Assembly (NCBI GenBank): GCA_025997455.1
Contig: BNUP01000018.1
Coordinates: 1 to 27,620, forward strand
From: Fibrobacterales bacterium
Lineage (GTDB): Bacteria; Fibrobacterota; Fibrobacteria; Fibrobacterales; Fibrobacteraceae
Reading direction: 5' to 3'
Length of the DNA: 27,620 nt
The notes beneath the pieces are model-generated. The model was not told where the DNA came from and searched no databases. It worked only from the letters and a program-made list of their open reading frames with translations. A program made the position numbers and the translations under genes. Position 1 is the first letter of the stretch; each line of letters starts with the position of its first letter. Positions 7,383 through 13,966 of the stretch are shown here, one piece after another.

Positions 7383-9776
7383 ATGCCCAATATGCCTTTT
7401 TTTATCCTTGCCTTGTTTTCCATCGGTTTTGCGGCGAATCCTGTTTTATGGACAGCCGGTATTAACCCTGCTGACTTTTTGAACTCAGCCAATTCAACAG
7501 GCGCAAACAAACTTTGGGACATCGGTATCACAGGCAAAGGTGTTTCGGCGGCAGTGGTGGATGCCGGTTTTTATACCGACCATGAAATTTTTAACGGGAA
7601 AATTCTCAACAATTACAGCGGCGAGGTTACAGTGGATGCTAAATCCCACGGCACGCATGTTGCAGGAATCGTAGTCGGGATGGCACCCGGTGCAAAGTTA
7701 ATTGTGGATAATTATAGAGATGCCGATTTGGATAACGCCGCCACTTTTAACAACATAGTCGGGTTAGCCCAAACCTACAACATTGCGGCGGTCAATAACA
7801 GTTGGGGAGATCCGCACCCCAGTGCCGGATATAACGGCAATTTTTACACCGATCCATCGGATGTTGCAAATGCTTATCCGCTGACCGCGCAAGCCGTGCA
7901 AAATTTGCGGGAAGTAGGCGTGATTACGGTTGCCGCAAGCGCTAATGACGGTGGGAACAATATTATGGGATACCCAAACGGTTTACCCGGCGTGCTTGCG
8001 GTTGGCGCGCTCAATCAGTATGGCTTGATTACAGAATTTAGCAATCAATACCAAAAAGACGGCTTTTTTATCCTTGCGCCCGGCACCGAGATTTTGTCGG
8101 CAAGCGAAGTCAAGGATGGTGTAAGTTATTATGAATATGTGATTGGCACGAGCCAAGCATCGCCGCATGTTACGGGTGCTATTGCCTTGCTCAGTTCAGG
8201 TGCCCGCAACGCAACGCCCGATGAAATTGTGAATGCTCTCTATCAAAGTGCTGACCGAGTGAATTACAACCAGAAAGTTTCAGTAGATTTAGTATATGTG
8301 GATTTTTTTGAAACTTGGGGAATAACTATGTCTTCATTTGCCTCTTTGCAAGAAAATGGATTAATTACGCGCCCGTTTGATATTGATAATGCCACGCTTG
8401 ACGATTGGCGTTATGTGAACCGTTTGGTGCATGCAATCGCTGGGTTATGTAATACAGAACAATATAGTGAGGTATTGTCCCCTAGTGACATTATTGATGC
8501 AATTATTAACGATACCGGTACTGCCCGCGAGGATTTTAAGGAGATTTTTGCCAAACTCGGTGGTGAATCAGAACTTCAATACACAGATTACGGTTTTTTG
8601 CGTGTGGATAACGCCTACAAATACCTAACAAAATTGATGAGTTATAGCAATGGCGATACACTGATTAAGGGCGGAGCAAAAACAGCGGGTGCCATGGCAA
8701 AGGGTTTTGGAAATGTGCTCGGTAATCATTTATCTGAGGCGAGTTCGCAGGCATTCCAACGGCTCGATGAACTGCCGTTTAGAGAACAAGCAAAAGCATA
8801 TCGCAAAATGTCGCCGAATTTTTATTCATCGACTGCAGAATATGCACAAATAAATACAAGCGAAACGAATGCACGGGTTGCATCCCGCAAAAATATTCAG
8901 TCCTCACTTTGGGGCGAAGGTTTTGGCAGTTATACAGATTATGCGGGAACAATCAACGCCTCTCCTTATACAGCAAAATCCGGCGTAGTGCTTTTTGGAT
9001 ACAATCACAAAGCGAACAATTTACAGCATGGCATTTTTGGCTCATGGTCGCACTCAAAAATAGACGGCGATGATGGATACTCCCGCGGTAGCAACCTTAG
9101 CATTGGCGGGCATTTTAACTACAACGCAAGTAAATTTTTTGTGAATGGTGTTCTGTCATATAACTTAGGCAGTGCCAATGTGGAGAGGGAGATTTTAATT
9201 CCCGGAGTTAAGGTAAAATATGCAGAGGGATTGGCAGAGTATTACGGCGAATATCGGGAGGATTTGCTAAGCGATATGTACTATAACGCTACTGCCGTCA
9301 GTATAAGCCGAGGCGGGAGCACACGCATTGCCGGAGGATACGACCTCATTCAAAGCGATGGTTGGATTTTTGGGACTCGTGCAGCAAGTTCCCTCTCATT
9401 TTTGCGGAGTAGCGGCTTTAACGAATTTGGTGCAGAGGAGTTTTCGCTTTCGCTAAATTCCTTCAACAGTTGGTATTTTGATATAAACGCAGGACTTGAA
9501 GTTTCTAAACAAGTGCATCAGAATTTTTTAGCGGTAGTTAAAGCAACGATAGCGAGGGGTAAAGGATTTGGCGATAACCTCACAGGAAAGTTTCAGGAAA
9601 GTGCGGGCGAGTTCGATGTGCCTGTGGAACATATAAATCAGGTCTCTATTGTGCCGGAGGCATCGCTCTCTTGGCTTGTGACGGATAACTTGACAATCAA
9701 CGCTTCATACTCAGGGCGGTTTGGCGGCGACTATAAACGGCATAGCGGAAATTTGGGACTATCGGTGGGGTTTTGA
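7383..9776 (+). CDS. Secreted subtilisin-like (S8) serine protease with autotransporter barrel
   Basis: The 797-residue protein has a hydrophobic N-terminal signal (FFILALFSIGFA). The S8 catalytic domain shows Asp60 in AAVVDAGFY, His89 in SHGTHVAGIV and the nucleophile Ser257 in GTSQASPHVTGAIALL; Asn188 in ASANDGG is the likely oxyanion residue. Residues of about 280-510 are a passenger and linker without a recognised domain. The C-terminal 270 residues or so, from SSLWGEGFGSYTDYAG, alternate in barrel style and end in LSVGF with a terminal Phe, as expected for an autotransporter (type V) barrel. GGAAG at 7371-7375 supports the ATG at 7383. It likely delivers a protease to the cell surface. 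Its substrate is unknown. A perfect 19-bp inverted repeat encloses the gene, suggesting a cassette or invertible segment. Confidence 0.88.
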   Translation: MPNMPFFILALFSIGFAANPVLWTAGINPADFLNSANSTGANKLWDIGITGKGVSAAVVDAGFYTDHEIFNGKILNNYSGEVTVDAKSHGTHVAGIVVGMAPGAKLIVDNYRDADLDNAATFNNIVGLAQTYNIAAVNNSWGDPHPSAGYNGNFYTDPSDVANAYPLTAQAVQNLREVGVITVAASANDGGNNIMGYPNGLPGVLAVGALNQYGLITEFSNQYQKDGFFILAPGTEILSASEVKDGVSYYEYVIGTSQASPHVTGAIALLSSGARNATPDEIVNALYQSADRVNYNQKVSVDLVYVDFFETWGITMSSFASLQENGLITRPFDIDNATLDDWRYVNRLVHAIAGLCNTEQYSEVLSPSDIIDAIINDTGTAREDFKEIFAKLGGESELQYTDYGFLRVDNAYKYLTKLMSYSNGDTLIKGGAKTAGAMAKGFGNVLGNHLSEASSQAFQRLDELPFREQAKAYRKMSPNFYSSTAEYAQINTSETNARVASRKNIQSSLWGEGFGSYTDYAGTINASPYTAKSGVVLFGYNHKANNLQHGIFGSWSHSKIDGDDGYSRGSNLSIGGHFNYNASKFFVNGVLSYNLGSANVEREILIPGVKVKYAEGLAEYYGEYREDLLSDMYYNATAVSISRGGSTRIAGGYDLIQSDGWIFGTRAASSLSFLRSSGFNEFGAEEFSLSLNSFNSWYFDINAGLEVSKQVHQNFLAVVKATIARGKGFGDNLTGKFQESAGEFDVPVEHINQVSIVPEASLSWLVTDNLTINASYSGRFGGDYKRHSGNLGLSVGF

Positions 9777-9782
9777 TTTGGG

Positions 9783-9801
9783 TATAGGTAACCTCTATTA
9801 A
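9783..9801 (-). repeat. Right arm of the 19-bp inverted repeat
   Basis: TATAGGTAACCTCTATTAA begins six bases after the protease stop codon. It is the exact reverse complement of 7326-7344. The two arms are 2,438 bases apart and contain only the protease gene. Confidence 0.85.
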
Positions 9802-9814
9802 TTCTCATATTGTG

Positions 9815-10627
9815 TCATTGCGGACTTTGACTCGCAATCTCAATTTTTAATTCCGCAACAAACAAATTTTTATTTTGCAAAATGTGAGTCGGAAGTTTTA
9901 TCGAATCTTTTTCGGTTATTGCAATCGGTAAATCGTCTTTTAATGCGAGTTCAACTTTTGAAGAAATGTTTTTGCAGTGGTCGGGCAGGGTAATTTTTTT
10001 TATGACATTATATTTTTTGCTTAATGAATTAAAAAATCTTTCTGGTCGTGCAATGCCGGCTAAAGCGATGATTTTTGAATTTTCTTTTAATAGACATCCG
10101 AGAAAATTTTTTGGTTCGGCGGTTGAAAAAATAATACTTGCTTGATTTTCGTTACCATCGCCTTGAACTGCACATCGTTTTATGCAGGAAATTCTCCCGC
10201 CCGCCCCGTGATCCTTCCACAAAGAACGACAATTCCCATTCGGAATAAGGTCGCTGATTTTTTCGGCTTTCTCACCCCAAGTAAGAACTATCCAAAGTAC
10301 ATTTGAAAGCCGCCCGTCTTCCAAGCCGTCATCTGTTAAAATTACATCAAAATCGTTTTTTATGGAATTGTATATTTGCAGACGATTTTTGAAAAAATTT
10401 GTTGTAAAAACAGAAAAGCCTTTTTTGGCGAACCACAAGTTTTCATCGCCGGTATTTTTGCAAATTATCGCTACTTTAAGACCTTGTTCAGTGAATTGCT
10501 TTACCAAAAAAGCCGTGTATGGCGTTTTGCCTGCACCGCCCGCGAGCAGTGAACCTATCCCTATAAACGGCGTTGGCAGGGGAGTAGGGCGGCGTGGTGC
10601 GGATAGTCTGGTCTTTTTGTCGATCAA
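9815..10627 (-). CDS. lpxK: Tetraacyldisaccharide 4'-kinase-like protein (LpxK), atypical N-terminus
   Basis: LpxK phosphorylates the lipid A precursor at the inner membrane. The 270 residues from the TTG at 10627 show PFIGIGSLLAGGAGKTP (P-loop), VILTDDGLED (family DDGFQ-H), GIARPERFF, PDHCKN and ITEKDSIKLP (family TxKDAVK). The family is usually about 310-350 residues with an N-terminal membrane helix, absent here. The frame stays open upstream of 10627 to a TGA at about 10692, reading NFLICYKLFLSYIWRFGYLI, which resembles the missing helix but has no ATG or GTG. A non-standard start (for example CTG at 10675) or a sequence error is possible. The last residues (EIASQSPQ) are encoded by a palindromic repeat at 9817-9838. 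The active-site DDGFQH is altered (DDGLED), so activity is not certain. Confidence 0.75.
   Translation of the reverse strand: MIDKKTRLSAPRRPTPLPTPFIGIGSLLAGGAGKTPYTAFLVKQFTEQGLKVAIICKNTGDENLWFAKKGFSVFTTNFFKNRLQIYNSIKNDFDVILTDDGLEDGRLSNVLWIVLTWGEKAEKISDLIPNGNCRSLWKDHGAGGRISCIKRCAVQGDGNENQASIIFSTAEPKNFLGCLLKENSKIIALAGIARPERFFNSLSKKYNVIKKITLPDHCKNISSKVELALKDDLPIAITEKDSIKLPTHILQNKNLFVAELKIEIASQSPQ
9817..9838. repeat. Palindromic repeat forming the 3' end of lpxK
   Basis: ATTGCG and CGCAAT bound an imperfect hairpin. It has the form of the common intergenic GTCATTGCGG...CGCAAT repeats of bacteria. It supplies the final codons and the stop of lpxK, implying it inserted at or eroded the gene end. 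Confidence 0.5.
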
Positions 10628-10661
10628 ATAACCGAATCGCCAAATATAAGAGAGGAATAAT

Positions 10662-10886
10662 TTATAACAAATCAGAAAATTTTTCCTTCAATGTTTTTGA
10701 ACCGTGCACACGGAATAATTTCAAAAGTCCGCCAATATTACCGTCTCCATTATCATAAACGAGGTTCAATTTTTGCATTAGTTTTGTGTGCTTAGCCAGT
10801 TCGCCTTCCGTAGCCTTATCGTGATGCAGTTCGCGTGCCCTTTGAGGAGACCGTTTAACCGCCGTCGTTTTGCGTTCAATTTTCAT
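10662..10886 (-). CDS. Small basic protein of unknown function
   Basis: A 74-residue open frame begins MKIERKTTAVKRSPQRAREL and ends KLFRVHGSKTLKEKFSDLL. It is rich in Lys and Arg, has no membrane segment, and looks soluble and possibly helical. I do not recognise a family. It lies 34 bases upstream of the annotated lpxK start on the same strand, and the open lpxK frame overlaps its 3' end. No clear Shine-Dalgarno precedes the ATG at 10886. The amino-acid composition is protein-like and not that of the repeat-derived frames nearby, so it may be real. Confidence 0.4.
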   Translation of the reverse strand: MKIERKTTAVKRSPQRARELHHDKATEGELAKHTKLMQKLNLVYDNGDGNIGGLLKLFRVHGSKTLKEKFSDLL

Positions 10887-10904
10887 ACCGGGAGCAATGT
10901 AGAA

Positions 10905-10955
10905 ACTTTGCAGTGCAGGGGTATGGGGTGTGGCGTGTAGGGTGTGGGGTTTTGG
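10905..10955 (+). repeat. 16-bp motif plus G-rich heptamer run
   Basis: ACTTTGCAGTGCAGGG is followed by degenerate heptamers GGGGTAT, GGGGTGT, GGCGTGT, AGGGTGT and GGGGTTT. The 16-bp part recurs on the minus strand at 3121-3136. Similar GGGGTAT-type heptamers occur inside the AAA-ATPase gene at 26631-26658. Confidence 0.65.
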
Positions 10956-10970
10956 AAGGGGATACGGGAA

Positions 10971-10998
10971 TTGTAGGGGCGTGGTTTTTAACCCGCCC
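10971..10998 (+). repeat. 28-bp dispersed repeat, copy 1
   Basis: The copy starts TTGTAGGGGCGTGG and ends AACCCGCCC. It is identical over 28 bases to 19625-19652. The ends are partly complementary (GGGCG-type and CGCCC-type), so it can fold as a short hairpin. Repeats of this style are common between genes in uncultured bacteria. Confidence 0.8.
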
Positions 10999-11040
10999 TT
11001 TTAGAATTGCAAGAGTTGAAAGTTAAAAGTGTAAAGTTAT

Positions 11041-11347
11041 TATTCTCTACTCTTTACTCTTTACTCTTTACTCTCTACTCTTTACTCTTTATTCTCTACT
11101 CTTTACTCTTTATTCTCTACTCTTTACTCTTTATTCTCTACTCTTTACTCTTTATTCTCTACTCTTTACTCTTTATTCTCTACTCTTTACTCTTTATTCT
11201 CTACTCTTTATTCTCTACTCTTTACTCTTTACTCTTTACTCTTTACTCTTTACTCTTTACTCTTTACTCTCTACTCTCTACTCTCTACTCTCTACTCTCT
11301 ACTCTCTGCTCTCTGCTCTCTGCTCTCTGCTCTCTGCTCTCTACTCT
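11041..11347 (+). repeat. Heptanucleotide tandem array of about 44 units
   Basis: Units are CTCTTTA, TTCTCTA and CTCTCTA in the first part and CTCTCTA then CTCTCTG near the right end. In the left half a higher-order 21-bp unit of three heptamers repeats about five times. One strand is almost pure pyrimidine apart from one A per unit. Related AGAGAGT units lie at 19571-19624. It is neither a CRISPR array (no spacers) nor a gene. Confidence 0.9.
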
Positions 11348-11400
11348 GTTTGCATAATTGTGAAGATAGAAATTTTGCGGCAGTCATAAAAAAACAAGTC

Positions 11401-12543
11401 CTAAAAAATAACGACCGCTTCGGTGTCGAATCTTCTTCTTTTGAGTTCTCTGTTGCCGTTTTCAAATTTCAAAATTGTTCCGTAGGTGTTTCGCCATTGG
11501 AGTGCAGATTTTTTGGTGAAGCCGAAGGTTAAGCCTGCTCGAAGTTGAGTCTCAAAAATGTCGCTTTTAATTTTATCTGTCCAAAATGCCGCCTCCGCAA
11601 TAGGGACAATCTGCGTTAAAATTTTTGTGGGAATTTCAAAGGGAAAATATTCCTGAACTCTCGCTCCAAAAACAAATTCCTTTTTATTTTCGTCAATTTT
11701 TGCAACAGGATTATTTCCAAATATTAATTCTGCCTCGCTAACGCACAATTTCGCAGAGTGCCTAAAAGACAGCGAAGTTGCAAATGCGGTTAAATTGTAA
11801 TCGTCGTAGGTGCTTGTGTAGTGCCCGATTAAAGCGGCGAGAATCAAATTAGTTTTTTTTGTTTCGTATTCAATGGCGTAATTTTGAAGGAATCGTAGAG
11901 AATCGTCCGTCCAAGAAATTCCGCCTGTCATTTTCCATTCTTTATTGAACTCGTGGCGGTATTGCAGGGTTAAATCGTGTTTTGTAAGGTCGTGACCGAA
12001 TATGTTAAAATTTTCTAAGCCGTCATTTACAATTGATCGTTTGTGAAAATATCTTTCATCAAGTCCCGCGCCTTCTTCCAAGCCGAAACTTTTTTTCATA
12101 TATCCTGCACGAATGCTTCCAAAATTTGCAAAGTTGTATTGAGCGTATAGTTTGTCAATGGTTATGAGCGAATCTTTTTTGTCATATTCCAAGTCAAATT
12201 CAGCCCGCAGTTTTTTTACGGGTCTTGCGGAAATTCCGATTTGTCCGTAGCCGATTTTGTTGTATTCTGTTGTGCCTTTATTTACTTTATCGTTAATGTC
12301 AAAGCCGACTTCTAAAACTCCGTTTAGTTTGATTATTGACTCTTCTTCTTTTGGATTCCCGCCTTCTTTTGCGAACGAGGGTATAGCGAGCAACACTAAA
12401 AGCCAAAGTATTGGTTTTTGGAGAGAGAGTGCTTTAGCACTCGTAAGTGCAGACTTCCACAAGGCGAGGGGGAGGCTTACCCCTACAAAAATAAAAATGG
12501 GGTGCCACGCATTTGCCTGCAATGACGGCATGTCTTTTTTCAT
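11401..12543 (-). CDS. Outer-membrane porin-like beta-barrel protein with repeat-expanded signal peptide
   Basis: The 380-residue protein resembles OprO/OprP-type porins. GVLEVGFDIN opens the barrel, SIRAGYMKKSFGLEEGAG matches the typical turn near the first third, and alternating strands run to the C-terminal VVIF with a terminal Phe. The substrate cannot be read from the sequence. It is the last gene of the five-gene operon, six bases after the DUF4956 stop, with an AGAGG before its ATG. The N-terminus is odd: MKK is followed by about 40 residues (12415-12534) that look like translated intergenic repeat, then by PILWLLVLLAIPSFA, a normal signal peptide core. Removing the 120 bp would give a standard signal starting MKKPILWLLVLL. 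Export may therefore be changed. Confidence 0.7.
   Translation of the reverse strand: MKKDMPSLQANAWHPIFIFVGVSLPLALWKSALTSAKALSLQKPILWLLVLLAIPSFAKEGGNPKEEESIIKLNGVLEVGFDINDKVNKGTTEYNKIGYGQIGISARPVKKLRAEFDLEYDKKDSLITIDKLYAQYNFANFGSIRAGYMKKSFGLEEGAGLDERYFHKRSIVNDGLENFNIFGHDLTKHDLTLQYRHEFNKEWKMTGGISWTDDSLRFLQNYAIEYETKKTNLILAALIGHYTSTYDDYNLTAFATSLSFRHSAKLCVSEAELIFGNNPVAKIDENKKEFVFGARVQEYFPFEIPTKILTQIVPIAEAAFWTDKIKSDIFETQLRAGLTFGFTKKSALQWRNTYGTILKFENGNRELKRRRFDTEAVVIF
12415..12534 (-). repeat. Probable 120-bp repeat element inserted in frame in the porin signal peptide
   Basis: The segment contains intergenic-repeat-like pieces: TGCCGTCATTGCAGGC, TTGTAGGGG, a GC-rich CTCCCCCTCGCC, and a perfect hairpin GAGTGC/TAAA/GCACTC. 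It is exactly 40 codons long and lies between the MKK codons and the hydrophobic signal core, flanked by short A-runs on both sides (coding strand). No full second copy is in the window, so the insertion is inferred. Confidence 0.5.
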
Positions 12544-12549
12544 TCCTCA

Positions 12550-13149
12550 TTACCTCTTGTAAATCAACCGCACTTTTGCACTGTCCGTGAGGTAATTCAT
12601 TTCGTTAATCACAACTTTTAGAACATCGTAGCCAAAGCGATTTTTAATGTCTTGGTGCAGTTCTTCTCTTTTGTCTTTTGCTAAAAGTTTTGTATTGTCA
12701 TATACCAAAATAATTGAATCTGTTGTGCCGATAAATGTTTTTTCGCAAACGAGAGTTCCCAAGCACAAAAGAATATTCGCCAAAAATACTGAGGCAAGCG
12801 AGAGTTCTTCGGTGGCGAGGGAATTTATAACGCCGAGAATTATGGCGGCGAATAAAAATGTCATTTCTCTGAATTGAATTTGTTCAGTGCGGAATCTCAA
12901 AATGGAAAGTATAGCGAAAAGACCAAAGGCAAAACCGGTTTTCATTTTTACGGATGCCATTAGCGATGTGACTAAAAATATGAGAATGTTGGATACAAAG
13001 AAACTAAAAGAGTATTCCCTGACTCGGTGTTCCTTTGCATAAATTTTGCATATAAGTATGTATGCAAATATAATGTTAAAGACAAAGCGCACCGCAAGTG
13101 CTCCCACAAAAGTCCAATCGTGTTCACCAAACGACAAAAAACTACTCAT
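12550..13149 (-). CDS. DUF4956 multi-pass membrane protein
   Basis: The 199-residue protein has about five membrane segments (near residues 13-34, 47-64, 70-86, 97-112 and 118-136) and a soluble C-terminal domain of about 60 residues. The stretch ILRFRTEQIQFREMTFLFAA between segments is the DUF4956 signature. The family has no proven function but is usually encoded beside VTC-domain polyphosphate polymerases, as here. Its ATG overlaps the end of the VTC gene by eight bases, so the two are translationally coupled. A role as membrane partner or channel for the polymerase product is a guess from context. Confidence 0.88.
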   Translation of the reverse strand: MSSFLSFGEHDWTFVGALAVRFVFNIIFAYILICKIYAKEHRVREYSFSFFVSNILIFLVTSLMASVKMKTGFAFGLFAILSILRFRTEQIQFREMTFLFAAIILGVINSLATEELSLASVFLANILLCLGTLVCEKTFIGTTDSIILVYDNTKLLAKDKREELHQDIKNRFGYDVLKVVINEMNYLTDSAKVRLIYKR

Positions 13150-13966
13150 ACGATAAACTCCTTATTCTCGGCAAAAACCTGTTCTTTTTTGCATTCTCAT
13201 GCGTTAAGCAAATTCCAATGGTGTATTTTGAAAATCCGCTCGGTTCTTTGTGAATTGAACGGAAAAAATTTTGTGCAAATGTTTTTTCCGAACTCTTTTC
13301 TCTTTTGAGTTCAACAATTGCGGTGTGTGGAAGGGCGATTGTAATTTCTGAATTTCCATTTGCGGTGGCGGGCAATCCAAAGTTATTGCATTTTGTGTGG
13401 GAATACCTCAACCCAAAATCCAAAGTCATTCTTTCGGGAAAATTTTTATTCAAAAGGGTTATGCGGGAAAAAAATACCGAAAGTTGAGGAATAAAATGGT
13501 CTATTTTGTAGCCGTTGTTTTCTCCGAGAATTTTGAAATGACTGTCAAAATCGTTTAATGTTTCCAAAGGCGGAATGTTGTTTTTATCGTTTCCGCAATC
13601 CCTGCGTTGGCGAATTTTTAATGTTTTTCCCGTGTTGAGTTTCTGCTTAATCTCGTTGAAAATTTTTCCGTTGCTAAGGTATTTTCTCGTTCGCACTTTG
13701 AATCGTCTCGCCCGTTTGTTGTGGTGCAAGTTAAAGCAATGCAAATCGTCGGAATCAAAATAAATAGTCTCGTAGTTTTGAATGGTTTGGTCGTCAATTT
13801 TAAGCACCGAATAATCGTTTGAAAGTTTCCGCAAAAAGTCAAGTGCGGTTTCGTTTTTTATCACAAATTTAGTATCGTAGCGGTTCAAAAAAGACATCGC
13901 TTTTGAATCCTCAAGTGAGGAGTGCGAGAATGCACATAAATTATCGGCGAAAGAATTACCAAGCAT
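13142..13966 (-). CDS. VTC-domain polyphosphate polymerase-like protein
   Basis: The 274-residue protein fits the VTC catalytic domain, a tunnel-shaped triphosphate-tunnel-metalloenzyme fold that in yeast makes polyphosphate from ATP. Visible motifs are FLNRYDTKFVI near the start, YETIYFDSDDLHCFNLHHN, ARRFKVRTRKY with the basic residues that line the tunnel, FNEIKQK with the metal-binding Glu, and TGKTLKIRQRR. No membrane segment or SPX domain is present, so the protein is probably cytoplasmic and works with the adjoining DUF4956 membrane protein. Its ATG lies within the last codons of cotH (11-base overlap) without a clear Shine-Dalgarno, consistent with translational coupling. The substrate in bacteria is not settled. 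Confidence 0.87.
   Translation of the reverse strand: MLGNSFADNLCAFSHSSLEDSKAMSFLNRYDTKFVIKNETALDFLRKLSNDYSVLKIDDQTIQNYETIYFDSDDLHCFNLHHNKRARRFKVRTRKYLSNGKIFNEIKQKLNTGKTLKIRQRRDCGNDKNNIPPLETLNDFDSHFKILGENNGYKIDHFIPQLSVFFSRITLLNKNFPERMTLDFGLRYSHTKCNNFGLPATANGNSEITIALPHTAIVELKREKSSEKTFAQNFFRSIHKEPSGFSKYTIGICLTHENAKKNRFLPRIRSLSYE

Larger units (their letters stand above)
10887..11400. other. Gene-free stretch made of repeats
   Basis: This 514-base region contains, in order, the 16-bp motif at 10905-10920 with G-rich heptamers to about 10965, a 28-bp dispersed repeat at 10971-10998, AT-rich sequence, and a long pyrimidine heptanucleotide array at 11041-11347. An open frame across the array (11007-11357) translates as LYSLLF repeats and is a by-product of the array. 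Confidence 0.8.

Noticed and set aside
11041..11347. CRISPR-like array
   Set aside because: Repeat units are seven bases with no unique spacers, and no cas gene is present.
11007..11357. 116-residue open frame rich in LYSLLF
   Set aside because: It is the translation of the heptanucleotide array and has no protein-like composition outside it.
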